Positions 43,923 to 54,175 of a stretch of DNA of 54,177 nucleotides are shown one piece after another (the stretch's first letter is position 1; every line of letters starts with the position of its first letter). Under the pieces are notes generated by a model that did not search any database, had not been told where the DNA came from, and saw only the letters and a list, made by a program, of their open reading frames with translations. Position numbers and translations under genes: made by a program. Origin of the DNA: Hyphomicrobium sp. (lineage in GTDB: Bacteria > Pseudomonadota > Alphaproteobacteria > Rhizobiales > Hyphomicrobiaceae); assembly GCA_025351425.1 (NCBI GenBank), contig JANXVY010000013.1, forward strand, positions 1 to 54,177, in the 5' to 3' direction.

Positions 43923-43959
43923 GAAAACCGCTGCACCCTTTTTCCAGAGGCACTCTAAA
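43923..43959 (+). repeat. Short copy of the dispersed intergenic repeat
   Basis: GGAAAACCGCTGCACCCTTT and then AGAGGCACTCTA correspond to the end of the repeat at 30686-30786 with changes. It ends next to the stop of the SHOCT gene. Confidence 0.6.
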
Positions 43960-44812
43960 GGCGGCTCAAAAGCTCGCTTTTCTTGGCATTGAACTCGTCG
44001 TCGGTCAGGACGCCCTTTTGGCGCAGTTCGGCTAGGCGCTCGATCTTGGCAAAAATGTCTTCGCTCGCGGCCTGGGGCTGGCTCTGGGATGTGGAGCCGC
44101 TTGCGGCGGGGACTTGGAAGGGGACCACCGGCGCTGGGTTGGCGACCGGAGTTGCGGGATAGGAAACGGACGGTTGGACTATGGGCGCTGGGGTCTGGTT
44201 GGCAGCGCTGTCGGTGATCAAGGGAAGATCAAACACGCGCACCAAGCCAAATTGGCTCGTCAGGGTGATCGACTGGTCGCCGCTCTGCTGCTGGCCAAAA
44301 CCCGAAATCTGATGATTGCCCGTGTCATAGGTCGTGACGCGCTCGCCTTGCTTGATCGTAAGCCGGCGGGCGGCGGGAAAGTAGGCGTAGCGCAGATCGT
44401 TCTGGGAGCCGGTCGACGAGGGGTTGCCGAACTCCGCTGGCCACCAGTTGGACGAGCTGCCGGGCACGAACAAGCTCACCCCCGAACTCATGCCAGCGCC
44501 GCTCGACTGGCTTTGGGACTGGAAGCTCGGTACGGGTGCATAAAGAGGCTGGCTGCGAAGTACGTTGGACAGCTCGGTCGCCAATCCATCGACTCGATAT
44601 TTCAGGTTGTTGTTGAACATATCGCCGATCATGATCATGCCGCCCAGAGACCACTGGCCCATGCCGCCGAATTCGGGGTGGTTGAACTGGGCCTGAGAGC
44701 CTTGCCCGGACGCGACGGCCATCAGCATGGCCAGGGTTGCATCCGTGCTGAAGCCGTGTCGCCGCGCGACGTCTTCGATTACTCTGCGCCCTTCGCCGGT
44801 CAGTTCCTGCAT
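43955..44812 (-). CDS. SHOCT-domain protein
   Basis: A 285-aa protein. The C-terminal 35 residues are a SHOCT domain (DIFAKIERLAELRQKGVLTD, then EEFNAKKSELL-like DEFNAKKSELLSRL), a short oligomerisation module. The N-terminal part has a helix-turn-helix-like start (VIEDVARRHGFSTDATLAML) and a Gly/Met-rich region; the middle is Ser/Gln/Pro-rich linker. No membrane segment. Such proteins are frequent in Rhizobiales with no proven role. ATG 44812. Confidence 0.8.
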   Translation of the reverse strand: MQELTGEGRRVIEDVARRHGFSTDATLAMLMAVASGQGSQAQFNHPEFGGMGQWSLGGMIMIGDMFNNNLKYRVDGLATELSNVLRSQPLYAPVPSFQSQSQSSGAGMSSGVSLFVPGSSSNWWPAEFGNPSSTGSQNDLRYAYFPAARRLTIKQGERVTTYDTGNHQISGFGQQQSGDQSITLTSQFGLVRVFDLPLITDSAANQTPAPIVQPSVSYPATPVANPAPVVPFQVPAASGSTSQSQPQAASEDIFAKIERLAELRQKGVLTDDEFNAKKSELLSRL

Positions 44813-45003
44813 CGTTCAAGCCCCAATTACGCTGATCAACTGGGTGCTGCCTAGCACCGCAGTTGGCGCGGGAGTAGCGAAGTTTCGGTTGATCCGTGAA
44901 AATGGTTCGGCAAGCAAAATTTTTGGGAGAAATACTGCCGAAAGTGCTGAAAGTCTGGGCAGTTAGGCCGGCGTGTTACCCGGATCGTTCAGTTATTGCC
45001 GCA

Positions 45004-45672
45004 TCAACGGACGGGACGGCCACGTTCTTCCAGTATCATGGCCATCTGGGCGCGCAGTTCGGGGACGCCGCTGCCGGTTTCCGACGAGGTCGCCAGCGTC
45101 AGCGGGTAGGCGGCCGGGTGTTTGCTGGCCGCCTGATGCGTGGCGGTGGTGATGCCGGCCAGTTCGTAGGGGTTCAGCTTATCGGCCTTAGTCAGCACGA
45201 TCTGATAGGAGACGGCTGCGGTGTCGAGCATCTCCATGATCCCGGCGTCGACCGCTTTTATGCCGTGGCGGGCGTCGATTAGCAGGAAGACGCGGGCCAG
45301 TGTCTGGCGGCCCTTGAGATAGTCCTGCACCAGCGCGGTCCACGCATCAACCTTGTCCTTGGGCGCCTTGGCGAATCCGTAGCCCGGCATATCGACCAGA
45401 TACATGTCGCCATTGTCGGGGCGGAAGTAGTTCAGCTCCTGCGTGCGGCCGGGCGTGTTCGAAGTACGCGCCAGACCCTTATTGGCGATCAGCGCATTGA
45501 GGAGGCTCGACTTGCCTACATTCGAGCGGCCCGCGAAGGCAATCTCGATACGATTGCCTTCTGGGAGATGATCGAGGCCGACGACGCTCTTGACGAAGGT
45601 CCATGGCCGCACAGCCAAGCGTTCGCCCGCAGCTAGAAGTTCAGGCGAAAACGCGGGCTCGCTGGTTGTCAA
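45004..45672 (-). CDS. engB: Ribosome biogenesis GTPase EngB (YihA/YsxC)
   Basis: A 222-aa essential GTPase needed for large-subunit assembly. G1 [15 protein letters not shown]2 TPGRTQ, G3 [12 protein letters not shown]4 TKADKL and G5-like ATSSETGSG are all present. The start is TTG at 45672, whose bases overlap the yidC stop (TTGA), so translation is coupled to yidC. The last residues are Arg-rich. Confidence 0.95.
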   Translation of the reverse strand: MTTSEPAFSPELLAAGERLAVRPWTFVKSVVGLDHLPEGNRIEIAFAGRSNVGKSSLLNALIANKGLARTSNTPGRTQELNYFRPDNGDMYLVDMPGYGFAKAPKDKVDAWTALVQDYLKGRQTLARVFLLIDARHGIKAVDAGIMEMLDTAAVSYQIVLTKADKLNPYELAGITTATHQAASKHPAAYPLTLATSSETGSGVPELRAQMAMILEERGRPVR

Positions 45673-47603
45673 TTCTTGGACTTCTCGTTTTGCGGCTTCT
45701 CGGCGGGCTTGGACTTTTCAGTGGCGGCAGGCGGCGTTTCCTTACCCATCAGGCCTGTAAAGAAGCCTTTGATGTCCTGCCACTGGCGGATGATATTGTC
45801 CTTCAGATGGATGTCGACGCCCAAGCGTTTGTTGATCACCATCTGCTGGGCGATCGTCAGGGTGTTATTGACCGCCCAATAGATCACGAGCCCGGCGGGG
45901 AAACTTGCCATCATGAACGTGAACATGATGGGCATCCACTGAAACACCTGCTGCTGCACGGGGTCGGGCTGCGGCGGGTTCATCTGCATCTGCAGCCACA
46001 TGGTGATACCCATGATCAGAGGCCAGATGCCGATCATTAGAGCCGACGGCAGGTCGATGGGTAATGCGCCGAACAGGTTGAAGAGCGACGTCGGATCGGG
46101 GGCGGAGAGGTCCTTGATCCAGCCGAAGAAGGGCGCATGACGCATGTCGATAGTGCCGTACAGGACCTTATAGAGGCCAAAGAACACCGGGATCTGCAAC
46201 AGCACCGGCAGGCAGCCTGCGAGCGGGTTGATCTTTTCGCGTTGGTAGAGCGCCATCAGTTCCTTGGACTGGCGTTCTTTGTCGTCCTTGAAGCGCTCCT
46301 TCAGCTTTTCCATTTCGGGCTGCAGTTTCTTCATCTTCGCCATCGACTCGTACGACTTGTTGGCGAGCGGGAAGAACAAGCCCTTCACCAGCAGCGTGAT
46401 GGCGATGATGGTGAGCCCGAAGTTGTGAGTGAGCTTGTTGATCGCCTCCATCACGTGGAACATCGGCTTTGTAATGAAGTAGAACCAACCCCAGTCGATC
46501 ATCAGGTTGAACTTCTTGATGCCGAGCTTGTCCTCGTAGGTCTCGATCAAGGATACCTGCTTGGCACCCGCGTACAGAAGGCTCGCGGATTCGGCCTTGG
46601 CGCCCGGCGCGATGGCGACCGCGGCCGTCTCGAAGCGGGTTTCGAACTGGTCGGATTCAGTGGTTGAGCGCTTTTGGTCAACGGAGAACGTCGCCGAATA
46701 CTTGGCTGTCTGGTTTGGGATCAGGGCTGCGGCCCAGTACTTGTCGGTGAGGCCGAGCCAGCCGCCGGTTTCCTCCTTGAAGGTTTCGCGCACGCCTTCG
46801 CGCTTCAGGTCCTTCTTGGCGAAGTCGGCGTACTTGTATTCTTTGAGGCCATCTTCGCCGATGTAGCCGACAAGGCCTTCGTGCAAAACGTAGTTGGCCT
46901 GTTCGTTGGCCTCGCCGTCGCGGAAAATTCGACCGAACGGGCGCAGCGCGATCGCGGACCCGGTCTTGTTTTCAACTTCGTCGGTGATCTTGAACATGTA
47001 GTCGGTATCGACTGCGATGGTGCGCGTGAAGGTAAGCCCCTGGCCGTTGTCCCAGGTGAGCACCACCGGCGCTTTATCTGTCAAGGTCGCGGCGCCAGTC
47101 CTGGTCCACAGCGTTTCGCGATCGGGTAGGGCCAAGTTACCGGCGCCTTCCGTGGCCCAGCCGTAATCAGCGAAATAGGCGTGAGGGCTTTCCGACGGGG
47201 CGAACAGCACAATAGTAGGGCTGTTGGGGTCGACCTTTTCATGGAACTTGACGAGCGAAAGATCGTCAATGCGGCCGCCCTTCAAGCCAATCGAGCCTTT
47301 TAGCGAAGCCGTTTCGATCGGTACGCGGGGGCTCAAAGCGATGGCCGCTTCGCGGCTCGTTGCGCGGATCACTGTCGAGCGGCCCGGGGCGCCCGGAGCA
47401 GCCGATTGCGGGACCGTGGCGCCGGCCGGCAGATTGGCAGTGTCCTTGGCTTCTGTCTTCGCAACCTTCTCGGCGCGCTGACGCTCCTGCTCCTCCCGCA
47501 TCTTGGGACCGGCATACAAGTACTGCCAGGCCAGGAATACGGCCATGGAGAGCAGCAATGCAATCCAGAGGTTGTTTTGATCTTCGGGCGGGCGTTGTTG
47601 CAT
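45669..47603 (-). CDS. yidC: Membrane protein insertase YidC
   Basis: A 644-aa insertase that helps fold and insert inner-membrane proteins, alone or with Sec. It has the N-terminal anchor ([20 protein letters not shown]), a large periplasmic P1 domain, and the 60-kDa inner membrane domain with five helices including [20 protein letters not shown], the cytoplasmic coiled pair [17 protein letters not shown] and [20 protein letters not shown]. Start at ATG 47603 is the family start ([11 protein letters not shown]); a further upstream ATG would give a non-conserved leader. Coupled to engB. The usual rpmH-rnpA genes do not stand upstream in this genome. Confidence 0.96.
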   Translation of the reverse strand: MQQRPPEDQNNLWIALLLSMAVFLAWQYLYAGPKMREEQERQRAEKVAKTEAKDTANLPAGATVPQSAAPGAPGRSTVIRATSREAAIALSPRVPIETASLKGSIGLKGGRIDDLSLVKFHEKVDPNSPTIVLFAPSESPHAYFADYGWATEGAGNLALPDRETLWTRTGAATLTDKAPVVLTWDNGQGLTFTRTIAVDTDYMFKITDEVENKTGSAIALRPFGRIFRDGEANEQANYVLHEGLVGYIGEDGLKEYKYADFAKKDLKREGVRETFKEETGGWLGLTDKYWAAALIPNQTAKYSATFSVDQKRSTTESDQFETRFETAAVAIAPGAKAESASLLYAGAKQVSLIETYEDKLGIKKFNLMIDWGWFYFITKPMFHVMEAINKLTHNFGLTIIAITLLVKGLFFPLANKSYESMAKMKKLQPEMEKLKERFKDDKERQSKELMALYQREKINPLAGCLPVLLQIPVFFGLYKVLYGTIDMRHAPFFGWIKDLSAPDPTSLFNLFGALPIDLPSALMIGIWPLIMGITMWLQMQMNPPQPDPVQQQVFQWMPIMFTFMMASFPAGLVIYWAVNNTLTIAQQMVINKRLGVDIHLKDNIIRQWQDIKGFFTGLMGKETPPAATEKSKPAEKPQNEKSKN

Positions 47604-47799
47604 CTTAGTCTCGGCTGGACTTCTTTTTATCGGGCGCGGTAGGTGCGAAGACGTGCTTGTCGCAGATCTAAGGGGTCCGCGCGATAACTCAACTGTCACA
47701 CCCGGCGGATGTTGGGAACAATAGCATGCTCGCCCCCTGGTTTGAGGCGACGTATACAACTACGGTCGATCAATTGCAGACCGAGGGCAGGGGATTTTC

Positions 47800-48786
47800 A
47801 TGCCGCAAGACGTTGTGGTCGTCTTTGTCCACGGAATCAATACGACGTGCCAGGATTACTATGAGCCGTTGCGCGACGGGATTTTGCGGCGGTTGCCGAA
47901 AGAGGCGCGTGGGCATGTCATCTTCCGCGCCGTCTTCTGGGCCGACATCGTGCGCGGCCGTCAGCAGGAATATGTGCACTACGCCAAGACGTCGTCGGAT
48001 TTCCGTCCGACGGTTGCACACCAGATGGTCATTGAAGGACTGGGCGACGCCGCCGCGTACCAGAAGATCGACCGCAAGAATTCAGCCTACTACGATATCC
48101 AGGCGCGGGTTCGCAAGACAATCCAGGACGCAGCTCTCGCGGGCTCGGACAGCCGGCCGCTCGTGTTCATAACACATTCGCTCGGCTGCCACATCGTGTC
48201 CTCCTATGCCTGGGATCTACACCAGTGCAAGCATCCCGGGCTCGCGTTCGCCGAGAAGAGAATCGACAAGGGCACCCAAGCCTATATCGACTCGCTGCCG
48301 AGCAAGACGGCGCTGGAGCGGCTGGATACCTTCGCCGGTTTCGTCACCCTCGGCAGCAACATGCCACTGTTCACGTTCTCGCTCGGGCCTCAGCATGTGT
48401 TTCCGATTACCAAGGCTCAAGTTCCGGAGATGAACGCGGCCTTTCCCGGTCCTGCTCTTGATCGAGCGACTAGGGACAAGGCCTGCTGGCTCAACTACTA
48501 CAGCGCCAACGATCCGTTCGGCTATCCGCTGAAGCCTTTGAATGACGAGTATGACCGGGAGCCGTTGTTAAGCGATCATCAAACGGCGTCGGAAGGCTGG
48601 TTGCGTTCCCGGTGTTGCCCCCGAAAGTTGCGGCCGTTGTTATCGCTTGCTGCCCATAACGGCTATTGGCGAGACCGGAAAGTCGCCCATGGAATCGCTG
48701 GCCTGCTGAACAACATCATTCAAGTCACCGAAGCTCCGGCGAAACCGGAATCGGGCCCCCGGCTCTTTCCCACCACAACGCTGTGA
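47800..48786 (+). CDS. Lipase-like alpha/beta hydrolase
   Basis: A 328-aa probably cytoplasmic hydrolase. VVVFVHGINTT at the N-terminus is the oxyanion strand and FITHSLGCHIVSSYAW the nucleophile elbow, with the Ser in S-L-G as in lipases of the DUF900/Alpha-beta family. A likely acid and histidine are in NDPFGYP and LAAHNGYW. AGGGGA lies before ATG 47800. Divergent from yidC, with about 196 bases between the starts. Substrate unknown. Confidence 0.82.
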   Translation: MPQDVVVVFVHGINTTCQDYYEPLRDGILRRLPKEARGHVIFRAVFWADIVRGRQQEYVHYAKTSSDFRPTVAHQMVIEGLGDAAAYQKIDRKNSAYYDIQARVRKTIQDAALAGSDSRPLVFITHSLGCHIVSSYAWDLHQCKHPGLAFAEKRIDKGTQAYIDSLPSKTALERLDTFAGFVTLGSNMPLFTFSLGPQHVFPITKAQVPEMNAAFPGPALDRATRDKACWLNYYSANDPFGYPLKPLNDEYDREPLLSDHQTASEGWLRSRCCPRKLRPLLSLAAHNGYWRDRKVAHGIAGLLNNIIQVTEAPAKPESGPRLFPTTTL

Positions 48787-48863
48787 CCAGGAGCGAACGA
48801 GGGCTCCGGTCTTGCGCCGGTGCGCCAAACGGGTAAGCCAAGTGCTGATTTTTACGCGAGCAG

Positions 48864-51728
48864 ATGATGGCACGTCCCAAGAAGGTATCCGAACCGGCAA
48901 TCACCGCTGCGCCCGACGCGCCGATTGAGCATGCGCACGAAAGCGCGTCGGCGCCGGCTGTTGCGCCTGCGCCGGAGGCTTCTACCTCTGCGCCGGAGGC
49001 GACGCCATCGATGTCGCAATACCTGGAAATAAAGACCGCCAATCCCGACAGCCTGCTGTGGTACCGGATGGGCGATTTCTACGAGCTGTTTTTCGAAGAT
49101 GCCGTCGTCGCGTCGGCGGCGCTCGGCATTGTGCTGACCAAGCGTGGCAAGCACCGGGGCGAAGACATCCCCATGTGCGGCGTGCCGATCCACCGGGCCG
49201 ATGATTACCTGCAGAAACTCATCAAGCGCGGCTTCAGGGTCGCCGTGTGTGAGCAGCTCGAAGATCCCGCGGAGGCGCGCAAGCGCGGCGCGAAGGCCGT
49301 CGTTCGGCGCGATGTGGTGCGGCTCGTAACGCCCGGCACGCTGACGGAAGACGCGCTGTTGGATGCGAAGGCGCGCAACTATCTGACGGCGGTGTTCATC
49401 GCGCCTGGCGGCGGGCTGCAAGCCGGGCTCGATCCGGACGCGACGGTGGCGCTCGCCTCGCTCGACATCTCGACCGGCGAATTCGAGGTGGGCGACGTTA
49501 AAGGTGCGGATCTCCCTGGCGAACTCATCCGGCTTGGGCCGAGCGAAATCCTGCTGCCTGACACGGCGTTTTCCGACAAGGGCTTGCGCCGCTGGATCGA
49601 CCTCGCCGGGGCCGCTACCACGCCGTTGCCCGTCGTCTCGTTTGACAGCGTGTCGGGTGAACACCAGCTCAAGACGCGGCTCGGTGTCGCCGATCTCACT
49701 GGGCTGGGCAGGTTTTCGCGAGCGGCTCTTTCCGCCATCGGGGCACTCCTCAAATATGTCGACCTGACGCAGATCGGACGTTCGCCGGTGCTGCAACGGC
49801 CCAAACTGACGGGTGCGGGCAACATCCTCGTGATTGACGCCGCCACGCGGGCGAGCTTGGAGCTCGTGCGGACGTCGGCGGGAGAGCGCGCGCATAGTCT
49901 GCTGGGCGCGATCGACCGCACCGTGACAGGGGCTGGATCGCGAGAGCTTGCTGCCCGCATCGCAAGCCCGCTGGCGGATGCGCGCGGGATCAATGCGCGG
50001 CTCGATGCGGTGGATTTTCTCAGCTCCGACGACCAGCTGCGCGACCGGCTACGGGAAGCTTTGCGGCAGGCGCCCGACATCGCGCGCGGTGTGACGCGGC
50101 TCGCTTTCGGGCGCGGTGGGCCGCGCGATCTGGGCGCGATCCGCGACGGGATCGCGGCGGCGACCCGTTGCGCGGCGACACTCGGCGCCCGGGCGCAGCC
50201 GATGGGGTTGCCAGCCGATCTTGTCAGTCTGCTGCAATCGTTGAGCGGGACCGGTGCGGCGCTTGGAGCGGCGCTCTCGTCGGCGCTCGCCGATGAGCTG
50301 CCGCATTTGCGGCGCGACGGTGGGTTCGTCAAGCTCGGTGCGCGCCCCGAACTCGATGCCGCCCGCCGGCTGCGCGACGACAGCCGACAGGTGATGGCGG
50401 CGCTGGAAGCCAAGTACATCGCGGAAACCGGCGTCAAATCGCTGAAGGTGCGCCATAACAATATCCTCGGTTTCTATATCGAGGTAACAGTGCTCAACGC
50501 CGGTCCCCTACAAACGGCGCCCCACAACGAGACCTTCCGCCACCGGCAATCGATGGCCAATGCCATGCGGTTTTCGACCGCCGAGCTCATCGATATCGAA
50601 GGCCGGATCGCGGCGGCCGCCGAACGGGCGCTGGGCATTGAGCAGGAAGTCTTCAACGAACTGGCGACCGCAGTCGCCAAGCACGAACGCGGCTTGCTCG
50701 ACACGGCGCGGGCACTCGCCGAACTCGATTGCGTTGCTAGCCTTGCAGAAGTCGCCCGCGAGCAGGGCTATGTTCGGCCCGTCATCGACAACGGGGCGGC
50801 GTTCGAAATCCGCGGCGGGCGGCATCCGGTCGTCGAGCAGGCGTTGGATGCTTCACGCGCTGGGGCGTTCATCGAAAACGATTGCGTACTTGGCCGCGCT
50901 TTGGTTGGCGAGGGAAACGAGCGTCCGCCTGGGTTCGACGAAGCGCCTGATGCACGGATCTGGCTCGTCACGGGCCCCAACATGGCCGGCAAGTCGACGT
51001 TCCTGCGCCAGAATGCGCTTATCGCCTTGATGGCGCAGACCGGCAGCTTCGTGCCAGCGCGGTCTGCGCATATCGGCGTCATCGACCGGCTGTTTTCGCG
51101 AGTTGGGGCATCCGACGATCTGGCGCGCGGGCGCTCCACGTTCATGGTCGAGATGGTGGAGACGGCGGCGATCCTCAACCAATCGACCGAGCGTTCGCTG
51201 GTCATTCTGGACGAGATTGGCCGTGGCACCGCCACATTCGACGGGCTTTCCATTGCCTGGGCCACGGTCGAATTCCTGCACGACCGCTCGAAGTGCCGGG
51301 CACTTTTTGCGACGCATTACCATGAGCTCACTGCGTTGGCTGGCAAGCTTCCCTGCGTCGCAAACGTCACCATGGACGTCAAGGACTGGCAGGACGAAAT
51401 CGTGTTCCTACACAAGGTTAAGCCGGGAGCTGCCGACCGTAGCTACGGCATCCAGGTCGCGAAGCTGGCGGGACTGCCGGGAGTGGTGGTGGCGCGGGCC
51501 CGCGAGGTGTTGAGCGCGCTCGAAAAGAACGATCGCAAGCGGGGGGGAGGGGCGGCGGCGCTGGATGAGCTGCCGTTGTTTGCCGCTGTGCGGCCGGCGG
51601 GACAGGCGGTGGCTGCGGCCCCATCACCGGCGCTCGAAGCGCTTAAAGCGCTCAACCCCGACGAACTGACGCCGAAATCAGCCCTTGACGCATTGTACCG
51701 TTTGAAGGGCCTGTTGCCCAGCAAATAG
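48864..51728 (+). CDS. mutS: DNA mismatch repair protein MutS
   Basis: A 954-aa mismatch-recognition ATPase. After an Ala/Pro-rich N-terminal extension of about 45 residues comes the mismatch-binding domain with MGDFYELFFEDA (the F-x-E motif). The C-terminal ATPase has GPNMAGKSTFLRQ at about residue 704, DEIGRGTATFDGLS and ATHYHEL, and ends with the helix-turn-helix and DPDELTPKSALDALYRLK tail. The start at ATG 48864 is one base frame before a second ATG; both are plausible. Complete and apparently functional. Confidence 0.97.
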   Translation: MMARPKKVSEPAITAAPDAPIEHAHESASAPAVAPAPEASTSAPEATPSMSQYLEIKTANPDSLLWYRMGDFYELFFEDAVVASAALGIVLTKRGKHRGEDIPMCGVPIHRADDYLQKLIKRGFRVAVCEQLEDPAEARKRGAKAVVRRDVVRLVTPGTLTEDALLDAKARNYLTAVFIAPGGGLQAGLDPDATVALASLDISTGEFEVGDVKGADLPGELIRLGPSEILLPDTAFSDKGLRRWIDLAGAATTPLPVVSFDSVSGEHQLKTRLGVADLTGLGRFSRAALSAIGALLKYVDLTQIGRSPVLQRPKLTGAGNILVIDAATRASLELVRTSAGERAHSLLGAIDRTVTGAGSRELAARIASPLADARGINARLDAVDFLSSDDQLRDRLREALRQAPDIARGVTRLAFGRGGPRDLGAIRDGIAAATRCAATLGARAQPMGLPADLVSLLQSLSGTGAALGAALSSALADELPHLRRDGGFVKLGARPELDAARRLRDDSRQVMAALEAKYIAETGVKSLKVRHNNILGFYIEVTVLNAGPLQTAPHNETFRHRQSMANAMRFSTAELIDIEGRIAAAAERALGIEQEVFNELATAVAKHERGLLDTARALAELDCVASLAEVAREQGYVRPVIDNGAAFEIRGGRHPVVEQALDASRAGAFIENDCVLGRALVGEGNERPPGFDEAPDARIWLVTGPNMAGKSTFLRQNALIALMAQTGSFVPARSAHIGVIDRLFSRVGASDDLARGRSTFMVEMVETAAILNQSTERSLVILDEIGRGTATFDGLSIAWATVEFLHDRSKCRALFATHYHELTALAGKLPCVANVTMDVKDWQDEIVFLHKVKPGAADRSYGIQVAKLAGLPGVVVARAREVLSALEKNDRKRGGGAAALDELPLFAAVRPAGQAVAAAPSPALEALKALNPDELTPKSALDALYRLKGLLPSK

Positions 51729-51736
51729 TGCCGGCT

Positions 51737-52207
51737 TCAGGCGTTGATGGCCGCGGGTTTGAATACTATCGCGGCGCGCAGCAGGAACACGGTGACGAAG
51801 CTCGCACCGACCGCGAGCGCCTTGGCCAACAGTGCCGGTACGCCGAGCCAACCGGTTGCAACCCAGACGATGGCGGCCGTCATAGCAAGGCCGATTAGAC
51901 CGCTTAGCGCGAATTCAAACAGGGTGCGGCGTCTCGATTTGGGGGTCGCGTTGACAAACACGAACCGCACCGACAGCGTGTAGTGCAGCAGCATGCCGAA
52001 CGTGTAACCCACGATGGCTGCGAGCGCGGGTTTGATCTCCGACACGGTCAGTGTTTGGAACACCGCGAAATCGAGCCCCAAGGCCGCGATGCTGACGAGC
52101 GTGTAGCGCGACAGCCTGGGCAACTGCGATTGGACGAGCGCTGTCATCGCAACCGCCTGCCGCGCGAACAACGGCTGCGATCGGGCACTCGTTCGGGTGG
52201 CGTTCAC
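51737..52207 (-). CDS. GtrA-like membrane protein
   Basis: A 156-aa inner-membrane protein with four helices: YTLVSIAALGLDFAVFQTLT, ALAAIVGYTFGMLLHYTLSV, LIGLAMTAAIVWVATGWLGV and the last near VTVFLLRAAIVF. This is the GtrA/DPMS1-like flippase fold linked to polysaccharide or arabinan export. GTG 52207 with GAGGA before it is preferred; ATG 52147 is an alternative. It follows the FAD oxidoreductase gene by 34 bases, so the two probably act together in envelope glycan synthesis. Confidence 0.85.
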   Translation of the reverse strand: MNATRTSARSQPLFARQAVAMTALVQSQLPRLSRYTLVSIAALGLDFAVFQTLTVSEIKPALAAIVGYTFGMLLHYTLSVRFVFVNATPKSRRRTLFEFALSGLIGLAMTAAIVWVATGWLGVPALLAKALAVGASFVTVFLLRAAIVFKPAAINA

Positions 52208-52241
52208 GGAGCTGTCCTCGACTTGTTACCTGCAAGGGGGA

Positions 52242-53765
52242 TCAAGCGGCCTGGCCGACCTTGCGCGGCACCATGCGGACGCTCTTCAAGGCTTCCTGCT
52301 CGCCCGAATTGCCCGCTTCGTGATATTCGGCGTCTTCGTTCACGTTCCAGATATCGAACACGGTCTTACCAGCGAGGATGTTCTTGACCGTCAGCATCGA
52401 CGTCATCATCGCGTGGTCCTGGTTGTTGTACTTGTGCATGCCGTTGCGGCCGACGAGGTGGAGCGTTGGATAGTGCTCGGCAAACTCCGAGCGGATCGTC
52501 TCGACACGCGCCTTGTAGCCTTCGTCGTAGACCGGATACGCCTTCTTCTGGCGGACGACACAGCCGTCCTTGACGTGTTCGGGCTGGGCAAGGCCGATGA
52601 TCGCCAATTCCTTCTTGGCGAGTTCGATCAGTTCCTCATCCGTCGCGGTCCACAGGCCGTCGCCTTCGAAGCAGAAATACTCGAGGCCGAGGCAGGTGGC
52701 GTTCGCGTCCGGGATCAGTTCGGGCGACCAGGAGCGGAAGTTCTGGATGCGGCCAACCTTCACGCTCGGTTCGTGGATATAAATCCAGTTGTCGGGGAAC
52801 AGGTTGGGATTGTCGACCATCAGGGCGACCGTCAGGAAGTCGCGATAGCGCAGGCCGTTGGCCGCCGCCTTCACGGTATCGGAGGCCTTCAGGGCGCGGA
52901 CCAGTTCGGTCATCGGGGCGGAGGAGATCACGTGATCGGCCGTGTAGGTTTCCGTGCGGCCGCCGTTCGTCGTGGCGGTGATGGTCCAGAGCTTGGCTGC
53001 GCCATCCCAGCTGAGGGTGTCGAGCGTCTGGCCCATGTGGATCGTGCCGCCCTGGGCCTTGGTCTTGGCCGCCGCTGCGTCCCACATCATGCCGGGACCC
53101 TTGCGGGGGTACTGGAAGCTTTCGATCAGGGTCTTGATCACTTCCGCGCCTTCGTTTGCGGGCGTGCCGTCCTTGACGCCGGCGGGACGCATCGAGTTGC
53201 GCAGCGCGTTCGCCATCGCGCTCCAGAGGTCGAGGCCCTTGATGCGCTGGGCGGCCCAGTCGGCCGAGATCTCGTCGCAGCTCATGCCCCACACCTTCTC
53301 GGTGTAGGTCTTGAAAAAGATCGAGAACAGGCGCTCGCCGAACTGGTTGGCGACCCATTCGTGAAAGGTCACAGGGGCTTCGTTGGGGAAGGCCTGCTTG
53401 TAGGCGAACGAGAGTACGCACAACGTGCTTTCGAGATAGCCCAGGTTATTGAGGGCCTCGAAGGCCTTCAGCGGATAGGAATAGTATTTGCCGTCGTAAT
53501 AGATGCGCGACAGGCGCGGGCGCGTGATGAAATCCTGGGGCAGTATTTCTTTCCAGAGGTCGACGACTTCCTTCGATTTCGAGAAGAAGCGATGGCCGCC
53601 GATATCGAACAGGAAGCCTTTGTAATTGGCGGTGCGGCTGATGCCGCCGACATAGACCGGATCTTGTTCGATCACCGTCGTCGTCACCGCGTCCTTGGTG
53701 AGGAGATAGGAGGCTGTCAGCCCCGCCGGCCCGGCGCCGATGATAAAGACCTGGCTGTGGTTCAT
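52242..53765 (-). CDS. FAD-dependent oxidoreductase (amine oxidase/UDP-galactopyranose mutase type)
   Basis: A 507-aa flavoprotein. N-terminal dinucleotide fold VFIIGAGPAGLTASYLL, then GGISRTANYKGFLFDIGGHR, a pattern typical of amine-oxidase and galactopyranose-mutase relatives, and a C-terminal FAD contact (KYNNQDHAMMTSMLTVKNIL). Proteins of this group often lie in polysaccharide loci beside glycosyltransferases or GtrA proteins; here GtrA follows directly. It may act on a UDP-sugar or carotenoid-like substrate; the substrate is not determined. ATG 53765. Confidence 0.85.
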   Translation of the reverse strand: MNHSQVFIIGAGPAGLTASYLLTKDAVTTTVIEQDPVYVGGISRTANYKGFLFDIGGHRFFSKSKEVVDLWKEILPQDFITRPRLSRIYYDGKYYSYPLKAFEALNNLGYLESTLCVLSFAYKQAFPNEAPVTFHEWVANQFGERLFSIFFKTYTEKVWGMSCDEISADWAAQRIKGLDLWSAMANALRNSMRPAGVKDGTPANEGAEVIKTLIESFQYPRKGPGMMWDAAAAKTKAQGGTIHMGQTLDTLSWDGAAKLWTITATTNGGRTETYTADHVISSAPMTELVRALKASDTVKAAANGLRYRDFLTVALMVDNPNLFPDNWIYIHEPSVKVGRIQNFRSWSPELIPDANATCLGLEYFCFEGDGLWTATDEELIELAKKELAIIGLAQPEHVKDGCVVRQKKAYPVYDEGYKARVETIRSEFAEHYPTLHLVGRNGMHKYNNQDHAMMTSMLTVKNILAGKTVFDIWNVNEDAEYHEAGNSGEQEALKSVRMVPRKVGQAA

Positions 53766-53936
53766 GTGCGCTTTCCCAAACGATGCTGCCCAAGCCAGTG
53801 GCGCGCCGCCGATTTAAGGGGCGGTCGTGCGTCTCCGGCGTCCTCGCGGGCATCGTACGGGGCAATGTTGAATGAAGTATTGAAAGGCAAACTGCGTTCT
53901 TAAGGATGTTTATTGGGATATGTCCTTCAGCCAAGT

Positions 53937-54058
53937 GAAGGCCAGGGCACGGGTGCCCTGGACCCCCATGCAAAGGGGGCTCGCGCGCTTTCTTCAAGTC
54001 CGCGGGTCCAGGGCCGGCGAGCGACTGCTCGCCTCGCCTTGAGCGCCCCCTGGCCTTC
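53937..54058. repeat. Nested inverted-repeat element
   Basis: Outer arms GAAGGCCAGGG (53937-53947) and CCCTGGCCTTC (54048-54058); middle arms CCCTGGACCC (53956-53965) and GGGTCCAGGG (54004-54013); inside, CCCCC (53963-53967) with GGGGG (53975-53979), and GGCGAGC-GACT-GCTCGCC (54016-54033). The whole can fold into a multi-branched hairpin on either strand. Confidence 0.8.
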
Positions 54059-54113
54059 TCTTCACGCGCCTTCGCCCTCCGCAGCTTTCGCTCGGAGATA
54101 TAAATCGGGGGGA

Positions 54114-54175
54114 GGAGCGGCGCGTTACCGCGCGGGCATTCCGAGATTTGTAGAGAAGCGATAAGACGCCGCTCC
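54114..54175. repeat. Inverted repeat at window end
   Basis: GGAGCGGCG at 54114-54122 is the reverse complement of CGCCGCTCC at 54167-54175, 44 bases between. It may be a leader hairpin of a gene beyond the edge or part of the adjacent repeat element. Confidence 0.6.

Noticed and set aside
52197-53903. Plus-strand frame of 568 codons opposite the FAD oxidoreductase gene
   Set aside because: Antisense shadow of a gene with a clear GAGPAG dinucleotide fold; the translated shadow is rich in Asp/Arg/Val repeats.
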